From Slackia exigua ATCC 700122 (GTDB lineage Bacteria > Actinomycetota > Coriobacteriia > Coriobacteriales > Eggerthellaceae): a DNA stretch of 64,000 bases. Under the pieces are notes generated by a model. It was given only the letters and a program-made list of their open reading frames with translations. It searched no databases and was not told the origin of the DNA. Below, piece by piece: positions 25,388-35,426 of this stretch (position 1 is its first letter; every line of letters begins with the position of its first letter). The translations under genes were made by a program, and so were the position numbers. The DNA is taken from contig NZ_GG700631.1 in assembly GCF_000162875.1 (NCBI RefSeq), positions 529,277-593,276 of the forward strand. Reading direction: 5' to 3'.

Positions 25388-26527
25388 ATGGCTACGGCAG
25401 CGATCATAGGCGGAGCCGGATACGCAGGAGCGGAACTCATAAGGCTTCTCGATCGACATCCCTCGTTCGACCTGCGCGTCGTTACATCAGACGCCGACGC
25501 AGGCATGCCTGTCGCCGACGTCTACCCCGCGCTTGAAGGCATCGTGCCCGACACCTTCTCTCCGCACGATGACCCTGCGGCCCTCGAATGCGATGCGGCC
25601 TTCCTCGCCGTCCCCCATACCGCGGGCATGAAGCATGCGCGCCGCCTCGTCGAAGCGGGCGTCGCCGTGATCGACCTGTCTGCGGACTTCCGCCTGCCGC
25701 TTGAAACCTACGAAGCCGCCTATCGAACCGCGCACGCCTGTCCCGATCTGCTCGCACAGGCGGCGTTCGGCCAGCCGGAACTCAACCGCGATGCGCTTGA
25801 TGAGATGCACGACCGCCGTATCGCGGGATTTCCCGTCATCGTCGGGTGCGCAGGTTGCTTCCCCACCGCCGTCGCGCTTGCGGCCGCCCCCGCCTTGCGC
25901 GCAGGGCTCATCGATCTCGCCTTCCCCGTGATCGCCGACTGCCTGTCGGGCGTGTCGGGCGCCGGCAGGAAACCGACCGCGCGCACGAGCTTCTGCACGG
26001 CGAACGAAAGCATGGAGGCTTACGGGCTGCCGCGCCACCGTCACGAGCCCGAGATGGAGATGGAGCTTTCCCTGGCGCTGCCTCGCGATCCGGGCGACGA
26101 CCGTCCGGGATGCCCGCCTTCCCGCGTGGACGCGCCGGGCCTTTCGGCGTCCGCGCCGAAAACGCCGCAGGTCATGTTCACACCGCATCTCGTTCCTGTA
26201 TCGCGCGGCATGATCGCGACCGTGCACCTGCGCCTCGGCTCCCATGCCGACCCGGCGCGATTCCGACGAGCCTACGAAGACGCCTACGCCTCAAGCCCGT
26301 TCGTCCGCGTGCTGAAGGAAGGCGCGTCGCCGAGAAGCTCCTCGGTCATGGGCACCAACGATGCCCGGATCGGGCTGTTCCCCGATCGGAAGGACGGCTG
26401 GGCGACGGCGGTCTGCGCCATCGACAACCTCGGCAAAGGCGCCGCCGGCCAGGCGGTTCAAGTCGCCAACATCGTATTCGGCTTCGACGAGAGCGAAGGA
26501 CTGCTCGGATTGGCAAGGGCGCTATGA
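25388..26527 (+). CDS. argC: N-acetyl-gamma-glutamyl-phosphate reductase
   Basis: Third step of arginine synthesis: NADPH-dependent reduction of N-acetylglutamyl phosphate. The Rossmann start IIGGAGYAGAELIRLL, the ligand loop DLSADFRL and the catalytic cysteine in CAGCFPT (Cys157) are intact, as are the HRHEPEME stretch and FTPHLVPVSRGM. At 379 residues it is about 30 longer than usual; the extra lies near residues 230-258 as a Pro/Asp/Arg-rich loop. AAGGAAGAAGGG precedes ATG 25388. It overlaps argJ by ATGA, indicating translational coupling. Confidence 0.97.
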   Translation: MATAAIIGGAGYAGAELIRLLDRHPSFDLRVVTSDADAGMPVADVYPALEGIVPDTFSPHDDPAALECDAAFLAVPHTAGMKHARRLVEAGVAVIDLSADFRLPLETYEAAYRTAHACPDLLAQAAFGQPELNRDALDEMHDRRIAGFPVIVGCAGCFPTAVALAAAPALRAGLIDLAFPVIADCLSGVSGAGRKPTARTSFCTANESMEAYGLPRHRHEPEMEMELSLALPRDPGDDRPGCPPSRVDAPGLSASAPKTPQVMFTPHLVPVSRGMIATVHLRLGSHADPARFRRAYEDAYASSPFVRVLKEGASPRSSSVMGTNDARIGLFPDRKDGWATAVCAIDNLGKGAAGQAVQVANIVFGFDESEGLLGLARAL

Positions 26528-27837
26528 GTTTCACCACGGACTTCTACGATATCTCCGATCTGATGCTTGAGACGCAGGTCGAAGCAGAGGGCGTCGCGTT
26601 CGAGCCGCTCGCGCGCGGCGGCGTGACGAGCGCGCGGGGATTTAGCGCGGCCGGCGTCGCCGGAGGCTTCCGCGAAAACGAACCCGAACGGCTCGACCTG
26701 GCGCTCATCAGGAGCGAAACGGTCGCGCGCTGCGCCGGCATGTTCACGCGCAACGAATTCTTCGCAGCACCCGTCGCCGTCTGCCGCGCGCATGCAGCGG
26801 CGGGAAGCGCCCGCGGCGTGATCGTCAATTCAGGTCGCGCCAACGCCGCGACCGGCACCGTCGGGCTCGGCAACGCCGAGGAGATGGCCCGCATGGGCGC
26901 CGAGGCCATCGGCTGCCTTCCCGAAGAGGTGCTCATCGCCTCGACCGGAGTCATCGGGCAGCAGCTGCGCATGGACAAGCTGAGCGATGCCGTCGACGAG
27001 GCCGGACGTAAAGCATCCCCCGACGGAGGCCACGATGCGGCCTGCGCGATCATGACCACGGATACGCATCCGAAGGAATTCGCCGTGAGCTGGCAATCCA
27101 AAGACCCCTCCTTCGCCGGCACGACGTTCACCGTCGGCGGCATGGCGAAAGGGTCGGGCATGATCATGCCGAACATGGCCACGATGATCGCCGTGATCGC
27201 GACCGATGCGCCGCTGGGCCAGACGGCCTGCCGGCAGGCGCTGCATCCGGCGGTCGATACGTCGTTCAACCGCGTGACCGTCGACGGGGATTCCTCCACC
27301 AACGACACCTGCCTGCTGCTCGCGAACGGTGCGGCCGTCGAAGGAACCGGCGCGGGATGGATCGAGCCGGGCAGCCAGGCCTACGCCGAGGCCGCCGCAG
27401 CGATCAAGCTCGTCTGCACCACCCTCGCGCGCGCGATGGCGGCCGACGGCGAAGGAGCCACGAAGCTCGTCACCATACACGTGAAGGGCGCTGAAAACGA
27501 CGGGCAGGCCGAAGCCGCCGCGCGTACCGTCGCGAATTCCGAGCTAGTCAAGACGGCTATCTTCGGACATGACGCCAACTGGGGCCGCGTCGCCGCCGCG
27601 ATCGGGCGCAGCGGCGCGCATATGGACCAAACGCGTATTTCAATCGACTTCCTAGGCATCCGCGTGTTCGATCGGGGGCTTCCAGCCCCCTTCGACGAGG
27701 AACGCATGCTCGGGCTCTTCGAAGACGACGAGATCCTCATTTCCGTCGACCTGGCGCTCGGCAATGGAGAGGCCACGATTTGGACCTGCGATTTAAGCCA
27801 CGAATACATCACGATCAACGGTTCGTACCGCAGCTAA
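26524..27837 (+). CDS. argJ: bifunctional ornithine acetyltransferase / N-acetylglutamate synthase
   Basis: Recycles the acetyl group from N-acetylornithine to glutamate. The 437-residue precursor contains the self-cleavage and nucleophile motif KGSGMIMPNMATM, with Thr220 as the expected new N-terminus of the beta chain. The oxyanion-hole TG pair in IASTGVIGQQL and the C-terminal ISVDLALGNGEATIWTCDLS are present. The true start is ATG 26524 inside the argC stop (ATGA overlap); the frame stays open upstream only as an argC shadow. Having argJ in a cyclic pathway fits the absence of argE here. Confidence 0.97.
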   Translation: MSFTTDFYDISDLMLETQVEAEGVAFEPLARGGVTSARGFSAAGVAGGFRENEPERLDLALIRSETVARCAGMFTRNEFFAAPVAVCRAHAAAGSARGVIVNSGRANAATGTVGLGNAEEMARMGAEAIGCLPEEVLIASTGVIGQQLRMDKLSDAVDEAGRKASPDGGHDAACAIMTTDTHPKEFAVSWQSKDPSFAGTTFTVGGMAKGSGMIMPNMATMIAVIATDAPLGQTACRQALHPAVDTSFNRVTVDGDSSTNDTCLLLANGAAVEGTGAGWIEPGSQAYAEAAAAIKLVCTTLARAMAADGEGATKLVTIHVKGAENDGQAEAAARTVANSELVKTAIFGHDANWGRVAAAIGRSGAHMDQTRISIDFLGIRVFDRGLPAPFDEERMLGLFEDDEILISVDLALGNGEATIWTCDLSHEYITINGSYRS

Positions 27838-27855
27838 CGGATCCAAGGGGGCACC

Positions 27856-28824
27856 ATGCAATACGCTAAGGATATCGATCGCGCAGGCGGCGAAGAACGA
27901 GCGCACACGCTGATCCAGGGCCTGCCGTGGATCAAGAGCGCCACCGGCAAGACCATCGTCATCAAGTACGGCGGCGCCGCGATGGAGAATGCCGAGCTCA
28001 TGACCAGCGTCATGACCGATATCCTGCTGCTGAAGCTCATCGGGGTCAATCCGGTCATCGTGCATGGAGGCGGCAAGGCCATCAACCGGATGCTCGCCGC
28101 TCTCGGCATAGAATCCGTCTTCGAAGGCGGTCTGCGCGTGACCGACGACGCCACGATGGATATCGTGCAGATGGTACTGAAAGGCCAGGTGAATTCCCAG
28201 CTCGTCAACGAGCTCAATCTGCATGGCAACATCGCCGTCGGCATGTGCGGAAACGATGCCGGAACGCTGAAAGCCGTACCCATATCGCCCGAACTCGGCC
28301 GCGTGGGACACATCGTCGAGGTCGATACGCGCCATGTCGAGGACCTGATCGAGGGAAACTACATTCCCATCATCGCGAGTCTCGCTGCGGCGGCCGATCC
28401 GCATGACGAGGGCGTGTTCAACATCAACGCCGACGTTGCAGCTGGAGAGATAGCCGCGGCCATCCACGCCCATAAGATCATCTTCCTCACCGACGTGGAC
28501 GGCCTCTATGAAAACTATCCCGATCCGGGTTCCTTGATCGCAAGCATGACGCAGGAAGATGTCGAGGGCCTCATCGATTCCGGGAAACTCGCGAGCGGCA
28601 TGATCCCGAAGATCCGAGCCTGCACGCACGCGCTTGGGGAAGGAATCCCGCGCGCGCATATCATCAACGGCACCATCCCCCATGCGCTTCTGCTCGAACT
28701 GTTGACCGACCAAGGCATCGGCACGATGATCGCCCGATCGGACAACGCGGACGACGCGAAACTGAAGCGCCACGCGCTCGCCGGCATCGCGACGCGCCTG
28801 ATCGAAAACCTTCCCAAGGAATAG
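27856..28824 (+). CDS. argB: acetylglutamate kinase
   Basis: Phosphorylates N-acetylglutamate, usually the feedback-controlled step. The 322-residue amino-acid-kinase fold shows VIKYGGAAM, IVHGGGKAINRML, NINADVAAGEIA and FLTDVDGLYENYPD. An N-terminal helix of about 25 residues precedes the kinase core, as in arginine-sensitive hexameric enzymes, which suggests arginine feedback. AAGGGGGCACC precedes ATG 27856, 18 bp after argJ. Confidence 0.97.
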   Translation: MQYAKDIDRAGGEERAHTLIQGLPWIKSATGKTIVIKYGGAAMENAELMTSVMTDILLLKLIGVNPVIVHGGGKAINRMLAALGIESVFEGGLRVTDDATMDIVQMVLKGQVNSQLVNELNLHGNIAVGMCGNDAGTLKAVPISPELGRVGHIVEVDTRHVEDLIEGNYIPIIASLAAAADPHDEGVFNINADVAAGEIAAAIHAHKIIFLTDVDGLYENYPDPGSLIASMTQEDVEGLIDSGKLASGMIPKIRACTHALGEGIPRAHIINGTIPHALLLELLTDQGIGTMIARSDNADDAKLKRHALAGIATRLIENLPKE

Positions 28825-28833
28825 GAGCCTCTC

Positions 28834-30126
28834 ATGAGCCTCTCTGAGCAGCAATCCCTCGAATCCGTCTACCTCATGCCGACATTCGCCCGCAAGCCGG
28901 TCGAGTTCGTCGGCGGATCGGGCATGACGCTGACCGACGACGAGGGAAAGACATACCTGGACTTCGTCGGCGGCATCGGCGTCATAAGCATCGGACACTG
29001 CAATCCCGTGCTGGCCGATGCGATAGCCGACCAGGCGCGCACGCTCATGCACGTGAGCAACTACTACTACATCGAAGGGCGCGGACAGCTCGCGCGCACG
29101 CTTTCCGACATGGCGAACGCAGGCTGCAAGTCCATAGGCGATGCTTCCATGAATGACGCGCCCGAATTCTCCATGACCGAGTCCAGAGCGTCATCAGAAA
29201 GCGCCTCCGCCGGGAATTGGCGCGTCTTCTTCTCCAATTCAGGAGCCGAGTCCAACGAATGCGCGATCAAGCTGGCGCGCCTGCATGCGAAGAGGGTCGG
29301 ACTCGGCCCGCTCGTGGTCACGCTCGGCAACGGCTTCCACGGACGCACGCTCGCGACCCTCGCGGCCACGGCGCAGCCCGCCAAGCAGGAAGCTTTCCAG
29401 CCGTTGCCCGTAGGATTCATCGACACGCCCCTCAACGACGTCGGCGCGCTGCGAAAGCTTTTCGCCGCGCATGAAGGCGATATCTGCGCCGTCATTCTCG
29501 AGCCCATCCAGGGAGAATCGGGCGTACACCCCTGCACGGCCGCATTCATGCAGGAGGTCCGTGCGCTCACGAAGACTTCAAGCGCGCTCATGATCTGCGA
29601 CGAGGTGCAATGCGGCATCTATCGCACGGGCCTACCGTTCGCGTTCCAGAATTTCGGCGTGATCCCCGACGTCATCACCATGGCGAAGGGGATCGGAGGC
29701 GGCATGCCCATGGGAGCCGTCGCTGCACGCGGCGATCTGGGGCTCACCTTCGCCCCGGGCGACCACGGAACGACCTTCGGCGGAAGCTGCCTGGCCGTGG
29801 CCGCGGCGAACGCGACGCTCGACTACATCCGGACGCAGAACGTGGGCGAGAACGCCGAAAAGGTCGGTGCCTATCTGCGTGAGCGGCTGGAAACGCTTCC
29901 CCACGTCAACGAGGTGCGCGGCATGGGGCTCATGAATGCCGTCGAATTCGACGGCGCGATCGATGCCCCGAAGCTCGCGCTCGCGGCGCTCAAGGGCGAG
30001 CCGGGACTCGTACTGAACTGCACCGATTCGCATACGCTGCGCTTCCTTCCGCCCCTGACCTGCACGCGCGAGAATGTCGATGCGCTCATCGACGGGCTGG
30101 CGAGGCTTCTGGAAAACCGTGCTTGA
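28834..30126 (+). CDS. argD: acetylornithine aminotransferase
   Basis: PLP enzyme converting N-acetylglutamate semialdehyde to N-acetylornithine. FFSNSGAESNECAIKLAR, the GNGFHGRTLATL loop, ICDEVQCGIYRTG and the PLP lysine in ITMAKGIGGGMP are intact. At 430 residues it is about 30 longer than typical; the extra is a Ser/Ala/Glu-rich insertion near residues 95-125. It starts 9 bp after argB and ends at a strong terminator. argF, argG and argH are not in the window. Confidence 0.96.
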   Translation: MSLSEQQSLESVYLMPTFARKPVEFVGGSGMTLTDDEGKTYLDFVGGIGVISIGHCNPVLADAIADQARTLMHVSNYYYIEGRGQLARTLSDMANAGCKSIGDASMNDAPEFSMTESRASSESASAGNWRVFFSNSGAESNECAIKLARLHAKRVGLGPLVVTLGNGFHGRTLATLAATAQPAKQEAFQPLPVGFIDTPLNDVGALRKLFAAHEGDICAVILEPIQGESGVHPCTAAFMQEVRALTKTSSALMICDEVQCGIYRTGLPFAFQNFGVIPDVITMAKGIGGGMPMGAVAARGDLGLTFAPGDHGTTFGGSCLAVAAANATLDYIRTQNVGENAEKVGAYLRERLETLPHVNEVRGMGLMNAVEFDGAIDAPKLALAALKGEPGLVLNCTDSHTLRFLPPLTCTRENVDALIDGLARLLENRA

Positions 30127-30197
30127 ACAGGCGGTGCCCCAAGGTGTTGCGGCGCGTGCGCCGCGATGGCAGCCTATGGACCGGTCAGGCATGGCAA

Positions 30198-30235
30198 GGG
30201 GCGGCGGCTCGCAAGAACCGCCGCCCCTCATCTCT
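30198..30235 (+). terminator. rho-independent terminator of argCJBD
   Basis: Perfect 10-bp stem GGGGCGGCGG (30198-30207) / CCGCCGCCCC (30218-30227) with a 10-nt loop, followed by a pyrimidine-rich tail TCATCTCTTCC. Confidence 0.8.
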
Positions 30236-30288
30236 TCCCTAAGCATGTTATGCCGATTTCAGGCTTTGCACCCAGCTAGCTCCACGCT

Positions 30289-31635
30289 TTACGCCAGCGC
30301 GCCCAGCGGATCCCAAGGCGCGAGCACGATGGGTTCGGTCGACTCATAGGCCGTCCGGGCCTCGTCGGACAGGTACTTCTTGTCGACGACCACCTGGTAG
30401 ACGTATTCGTCGAACCAGCTGTCGGCCAATGTGTCGAAGCCGTCCTTGCCGTGGTCCTTGCCCCAGCTGTTCTCGACCTTCCACAGCGACGGCGTGCCGT
30501 CGGCGTCCAGGTTCACGCCCTCGATCGTCATCGCGTGCGTCATGACCGACTCTCCGAAGTCCAGGCGGTCGGCCTTAGAGAAGCCGGCATCCACGTCGAA
30601 GCCGAACAGGCTGTCCGCATCCACGGACGTCAGGTCCATGATACCGTCGGCCTGCAGGAACGACTGGTCGACGTCGCATCCGAACCACACCGGAAGCCCG
30701 TCCTTGAGCTGTTTGATGGCGGCTTCCTTCAGCGCGGCGGGCTCCAGATTGACGTAGCGGACGCCGCCCGCCTCGACCACGTTGCCCAAACGATCGACCG
30801 TATAGGTGCGCCCGTAGGGCTTGTCCGCCGTCGGCGCGGAAATGACCGAGATGTAGTCGTCGAGGTTCATCTCGACGGTCTCGGCGAAGAATTCCTGGGG
30901 CGTGAACGATCCGGCGAGCACGAGCTTGTCGTCTTTGTCGCGCAGACGGACGCTGAAACGCGCGGGAGGCTCGCCCAGGCAGATGGTCAGCATGTCCTGG
31001 ATATGCGCGAGCATCTCTTCCTTTTGGGCGCGCAGGGCATCCGTATCCGCGCCTCCGTCGTGGGCGCGACGCAGAACCGAAGCGCATTTCCTCAGATAGC
31101 GCGTCAGATACGCATCCATCTCATGCGTGTTTTTCGAGCAGGCGGTCTCGGGCATGGCTTCTTTGGGCACCGCGCCGTACTTCTTGACGAGCGCACGGAA
31201 CATATCCCATTGCCCGCCGTCGCCGACAGGATCGGTCAGCAGGAAGGCCACCAGGCGGCCGTCGCGCGGCTCGTCGGCGGTATCGATGATGTTTTCCAGG
31301 AACCAGTTGCTCTTCTCGAGCTTGTCCCAGAACAGCGGGTAGGCCTGCGAGAATTCGAAGGTCTTCAGGCCGTATTTCCCGATGACGCGCGCACGCATCG
31401 TGTTGAGCGATGCGAACATCCAGCATCGGCCCGAGCGCTGCTGGTCGGTGCGATCGCCCTGCTTGACCTCGATGTCGAAGGTCGTGGTGTTTCGGGCGAC
31501 GGCCTCGGGCACGCGCGCGGCCGCGCGGATGCCTTTGCTCGTGACGGCGTTCTTGGCGACGATATTCGCACGGTCGGCGGGAAACGCCTCTTTCGCGCGA
31601 TCGATCAGTTCGAATGAAATAGCGGCATTCGGCAT
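30289..31635 (-). CDS. pepC: aminopeptidase C, C1B cysteine peptidase
   Basis: A 448-residue cytoplasmic papain-family aminopeptidase of the bleomycin-hydrolase group, usually a hexamer trimming peptides from the N-terminus. The catalytic triad is complete: Cys71 in QQRSGRCWMFASLN, histidine in SVMTHAMTI and asparagine in KVENSWGKDHG. ATG 31635 has AAAGGAG upstream, and the frame beyond it lacks signatures. It stands alone, converging on argD. The 31636-31832 gap holds no gene. Confidence 0.96.
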   Translation of the reverse strand: MPNAAISFELIDRAKEAFPADRANIVAKNAVTSKGIRAAARVPEAVARNTTTFDIEVKQGDRTDQQRSGRCWMFASLNTMRARVIGKYGLKTFEFSQAYPLFWDKLEKSNWFLENIIDTADEPRDGRLVAFLLTDPVGDGGQWDMFRALVKKYGAVPKEAMPETACSKNTHEMDAYLTRYLRKCASVLRRAHDGGADTDALRAQKEEMLAHIQDMLTICLGEPPARFSVRLRDKDDKLVLAGSFTPQEFFAETVEMNLDDYISVISAPTADKPYGRTYTVDRLGNVVEAGGVRYVNLEPAALKEAAIKQLKDGLPVWFGCDVDQSFLQADGIMDLTSVDADSLFGFDVDAGFSKADRLDFGESVMTHAMTIEGVNLDADGTPSLWKVENSWGKDHGKDGFDTLADSWFDEYVYQVVVDKKYLSDEARTAYESTEPIVLAPWDPLGALA

Positions 31636-31832
31636 GAGCCGGCTCCTTTCTCGCATCGCGCCGACAGTGATGATGCGTCGGCGCTTCCCTTGACGCCCTG
31701 CACCATACCACGCGCGCAAGATTCCGCGCCGCCGACGCCTGCCCGACGCCGCGCTGCCGCCGGCGACGGCGCGGCGCGCGATCGTGCGACGAGGCATCGG
31801 GAGACGCGTGTGCGCATCGGCCGCAAGAACCG

Positions 31833-32426
31833 TCAGGCCAGGTAGCCGAGCACCGTTTCCGTCGAGACCACACGGCTGTCATAGCAGCGCGTGAAGTACT
31901 CGAGCCCCGCCTCCTGCGTGCCGATGAGGAACGTCGCGCAGGCATCCCCCGCGACGATCGTCTTGTACGTGCGGAAATACGCGCCTGCAAGCGTGTGCTG
32001 CACGCAGATGTTGGTATCCATGCCGAACACGATGAGCGTGTCCACGCCGAGCTCGCGCAGCGTCAGATCGAGATCGGTCTGGAAGAATCCGTCGTAGCGG
32101 CGCTTGGGCACGATGATGTCGGACGGCTGCAGGTCGAAATCCGCGAGCGGCTGGGCGGATTCGCTGCCTGCGACACCGTGGTCGCCCCAGAGCTCGAGTT
32201 CCGCATCGAAGCGGGAATCATGCGCATCGTCGGAGAAGATAACGGAAACGCCCTTCGCGCGCGCCGCCTTCACGATGCGCACAGCATTCGCCGCCGCCGC
32301 TTCCGTGCCGGGCGTCGGCCCTTCGCACCCACCGAGGATATCCACCACGACCACGGCGCAACGAGCCAGGTCGACCTTGTCGGACTGCTGCCATGGCGTC
32401 TCTTGCGCCACCGGTACGTATGCCAT
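31833..32426 (-). CDS. isochorismatase-family cysteine hydrolase
   Basis: A 197-residue alpha/beta hydrolase of the isochorismatase/nicotinamidase superfamily. The expected triad is visible: Asp in AVVVVDILGG, Lys in VPKRRYDGFF and the nucleophile Cys in MDTNICVQHTL. The nicotinamidase metal-site pattern DxHxxH is not clear (only DDAHDS is seen), so it is more likely an amidohydrolase of unknown substrate than PncA. AAGGAGA precedes ATG 32426. No cofactor or siderophore genes are nearby. Confidence 0.9.
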   Translation of the reverse strand: MAYVPVAQETPWQQSDKVDLARCAVVVVDILGGCEGPTPGTEAAAANAVRIVKAARAKGVSVIFSDDAHDSRFDAELELWGDHGVAGSESAQPLADFDLQPSDIIVPKRRYDGFFQTDLDLTLRELGVDTLIVFGMDTNICVQHTLAGAYFRTYKTIVAGDACATFLIGTQEAGLEYFTRCYDSRVVSTETVLGYLA

Positions 32427-32577
32427 TGCTCTTTCTCCTTATCGAACTATTCGAACCATTCGGACATCCAGGAACCGGCAAAGAAGCCGGAACTGCCGGG
32501 CCGAAACCGCCGGAAGGCCGCCGATCGGTCGCCGTCCGGGCCTTTCCCTCAACCCGCACGACACCGCACCGGCGCCG

Positions 32578-33552
32578 TCACGAGGCCGATCCCCCGAGCG
32601 GATGGCCGCTCACGGCCTGCCAGGCGTCTTCGACCGAAGACCCGAGATCGCATCCGAGCACGCGTGCGAACAGCCCGCTTCCGATGCCTTCGTCGGTGGC
32701 CGCCATGCAATAGGCCGTTCCATCGGATATCCTGCATGTGACCAGGAATTTCTTACCCGAGCTCGCCTCTGCGACGGCGACGACGGAATCATCGTCGGGA
32801 CGGATGGAATCGACGATCGCGAGCGGACACAGCCCCCGAAGCGCATCCGATGCCGTCCCGTATCCGGGGCTCGTCAGCACGAATGCGGCATTCAAGCCGG
32901 TCATCGGGACGCCGGAGGCGAGAGCGCCCTTCGGCGCGGGCGAGAAGCCGCGGCCATGATCGTTCGCCGGCACGACGAGGCCGAAATTCGCGCCGTCGCT
33001 GCGCGCCCACCCCGCAAGCGCATCGTCGTACGCATACCCCTGCGCATCGAGCAGCGCAGCGAAATCCGTTCCCGTCATGCGGGCGACGGCGGAAAGCGTG
33101 ACGTGCCCCGATGCGTTCACGTCGGCAGCAGGATCCTCGGGAGACGGCGCAGATGCGGCATCGCCGCGGGATACGCCGGCCGATGCGTCGTCCGTCTTCC
33201 GCGGTTTGCCCGCCGCGTCAGGCGACGACAGCCCGCCTTCCTCTGCAGAATCGGGCTTGGACATGGAATCCGCCGGCGCCGGCAACCCCGAGAGCGCCGA
33301 GTCCGTGCCGGACGGACCGGGATCGCCCTCGCCCGCATCGTGGCGAGCCCCCAGCACCATGAACGCCACGGCCAGCATCAGCACGACCGCGGAGGCCGCG
33401 ATGAGAACCGCGCGGCGGCGGCGATGGTCGGCAGGAAGCATGCGCGAGAGCATGGTCTGCCGCGCATGGGCGGGACGCTCGAACGTATGGCCGCAGTTGT
33501 AGCAGCCTCGAGCCCCCTCTTCCGCCTCGACCCCGCATTCGGGACATTTCAT
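32578..33552 (-). CDS. zinc-ribbon, single-pass membrane protein of unknown function
   Basis: A 324-residue protein starting with a zinc ribbon (CPEC at residues 3-6 and CYNC near 17-20), then a basic stretch and one membrane segment at about 48-68 (AVLIAASAVVLMLAVAFMV). An Asp/Pro/Ser-rich, probably disordered, linker of about 85 residues follows, then a globular extracellular domain of about 170 residues that I do not recognise. Zinc-ribbon/TM proteins of this layout are common in Actinobacteria and often have unknown envelope roles. It appears monocistronic. Confidence 0.8.
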   Translation of the reverse strand: MKCPECGVEAEEGARGCYNCGHTFERPAHARQTMLSRMLPADHRRRRAVLIAASAVVLMLAVAFMVLGARHDAGEGDPGPSGTDSALSGLPAPADSMSKPDSAEEGGLSSPDAAGKPRKTDDASAGVSRGDAASAPSPEDPAADVNASGHVTLSAVARMTGTDFAALLDAQGYAYDDALAGWARSDGANFGLVVPANDHGRGFSPAPKGALASGVPMTGLNAAFVLTSPGYGTASDALRGLCPLAIVDSIRPDDDSVVAVAEASSGKKFLVTCRISDGTAYCMAATDEGIGSGLFARVLGCDLGSSVEDAWQAVSGHPLGGSAS

Positions 33553-33759
33553 CGCGCATCAGCCCTTCTGCCGAACGTTCTCGTCCTGTGCCGAATATAG
33601 CATACGCGCCTGACGGCCACGGCCGGCCCGCGGCGGGCGCGCCCCATGCGCCACATAACGTCGACATACGCATAATGCCTGGTGAATTTCCTATCTGCAC
33701 GTCGGCGCCCCCTGCCGTCCCGCACATCAGGCGAAATCTTTCGGCATTCCGACGATTCG

Positions 33760-33789
33760 TTCGACCGGGCAGCCCCGCCCCTCTATAAT
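33760..33789 (+). promoter_or_regulatory. candidate promoter of the DUF1846 gene
   Basis: A perfect TATAAT at 33784-33789; TTCGAC at 33760-33765 is a poor -35 at 18 bp. Transcription would start about 120 nt before the ATG. The rest of 33553-33917 shows nothing else. Confidence 0.45.
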
Positions 33790-33917
33790 CGGCATGTCGC
33801 GCTCGCGCCCCCGGCGCCGGGCCGCACCGCGAGACGCGACCGAAAAGCCTTCGGGGCCGCCGCCCCTCGGGAAGAAGCCTCGGCGCCGGATGGCGCCCGG
33901 AAAGGGGAACGCACGCC

Positions 33918-35399
33918 ATGCAGATCGGATTCGACAACGACCGCTATATCGATATCCAAGCGAAGCGCATCCGCGAACGCATCGGGGAATTCGGCGGCAA
34001 GCTCTATCTTGAATTCGGCGGCAAGCTTTTCGACGACTACCATGCCTCACGCGTGCTGCCCGGCTTCGAGCCCGACAGCAAGCTGCGCATGCTCAAGGCG
34101 CTCGTCGACGACGTGGAGATCATCCTCGCCATCAATGCGAACGACATCGAGCGCGACAAGGTGCGCGGCGATCTGGGCATCACCTACGACGAAGACCTGC
34201 TCCGTCTCGTGGACATCTTCCGCGACATGGGCTTTTTCGTGGGCAGCGTCTGCATCACGCGCTATACCGGCCAGCCGAACGCCGCCGCGTTCCGCGCACG
34301 CCTTTCGACGCTCGGCATCAAGTGCTACGTGCACGGACCCATCGCCGGCTACCCGCACGCCATCGACCATATCGTGAGCGACGAGGGATACGGCACGAAC
34401 GACTACATCGAGACCCAGCGCCCGCTGGTCGTCGTCACCGCCCCCGGTCCCGGCAGCGGCAAGATGGCGACCTGCCTCTCCCAGCTCTACCACGAGTATC
34501 GCCGCGGCGTGAAGGCGGGATACGCCAAGTTCGAGACCTTCCCCGTCTGGAACCTCTCGCTCGACCATCCCGTGAACATCGCCTATGAGGCTGCGACGGT
34601 CGATCTGGGCGACGTCAACGCGATCGACCCCTTCCATCTGGAATCCTACGGGGTCTCGGCGGTCAACTACAATCGCGACATCGAGGTCTTCCCCGTGCTC
34701 AAGGCCGTCATGGAGAAGATCATGGGCACCTGCCCGTACAAATCGCCCACCGACATGGGCGTGAACACGATCGCTTCGGCCATCATCGACGACGATGCCG
34801 TGCGCTCCGCCTCTGAGAAGGAGATCGTGCGCCGCTACTTCAAGGCCGCGGCGGCCATGCGCCGCACCGGATCGGGCGAAGAGGAGACCGCGAAGCTCGA
34901 CTTCCTCATGCGCAAGGCCGGCATCGACACGAACCTCTCCCCCGCCCACAGCGCCGCCCTGCTCAAGGCGGAGACGAGCAGCGGACAGGCGGGCGCCATC
35001 GAGCTGCCCGACGGGCGCGTCGTGACCGGCAAGACCTCCGCGCTGCTCAACGCGCCGTCGTCGGTGCTGCTCAATGCCCTGAAAGCGCAGGCGGACATCG
35101 CCGATGACATCTACGTGATCAGCAACGACGCACTCAAGCCCATCTGCTACCTGCGCACCGAGCGCCTCGGCCACAAGAACCCGCATCTGCACCCGAACGA
35201 GACCCTCATCGCGCTTTCGGTGAGCTCGCTCACCAATCCCCTGGCCGCCACCTGCATCGAAGCGGCGGAGGGCCTGCGCGGGTGCGACGCGTACTTCTCG
35301 TCCATCATCACCGACGAGGACGAGCGCCTCTACCGCTCGCTCGGCATCAACGTCTGCTGCGAGCCTCGCTACGAGACCAAGCGCTCCGACTTGGATTAG
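33918..35399 (+). CDS. DUF1846 domain-containing protein
   Basis: A 493-residue cytoplasmic protein of the DUF1846 family, widespread in Firmicutes and Actinobacteria. The N-terminus (FDNDRYIDIQAKRIRERIGE, then KLYLEFGGKLFDDYHASRV) and internal APGPGSGKMATCLSQLYHE match the family closely and at full length. The GPGSGK loop resembles a phosphate-binding loop; the biochemical role is not established to my knowledge. GGAAAGGGG lies upstream of ATG 33918. It is a single-gene unit converging on the peptidase gene. Confidence 0.93.
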   Translation: MQIGFDNDRYIDIQAKRIRERIGEFGGKLYLEFGGKLFDDYHASRVLPGFEPDSKLRMLKALVDDVEIILAINANDIERDKVRGDLGITYDEDLLRLVDIFRDMGFFVGSVCITRYTGQPNAAAFRARLSTLGIKCYVHGPIAGYPHAIDHIVSDEGYGTNDYIETQRPLVVVTAPGPGSGKMATCLSQLYHEYRRGVKAGYAKFETFPVWNLSLDHPVNIAYEAATVDLGDVNAIDPFHLESYGVSAVNYNRDIEVFPVLKAVMEKIMGTCPYKSPTDMGVNTIASAIIDDDAVRSASEKEIVRRYFKAAAAMRRTGSGEEETAKLDFLMRKAGIDTNLSPAHSAALLKAETSSGQAGAIELPDGRVVTGKTSALLNAPSSVLLNALKAQADIADDIYVISNDALKPICYLRTERLGHKNPHLHPNETLIALSVSSLTNPLAATCIEAAEGLRGCDAYFSSIITDEDERLYRSLGINVCCEPRYETKRSDLD

Positions 35400-35405
35400 A
35401 GCCGA

Positions 35406-35426
35406 AAGGCGCGCCTTATGCGCCTT
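35406..35426. terminator. small bidirectional stem-loop between convergent genes
   Basis: AAGGCGC (35406-35412) pairs perfectly with GCGCCTT (35420-35426) across a 7-nt loop. It overlaps the last bases of the minus-strand peptidase stop codon. Flanking A and T runs are short. Confidence 0.45.
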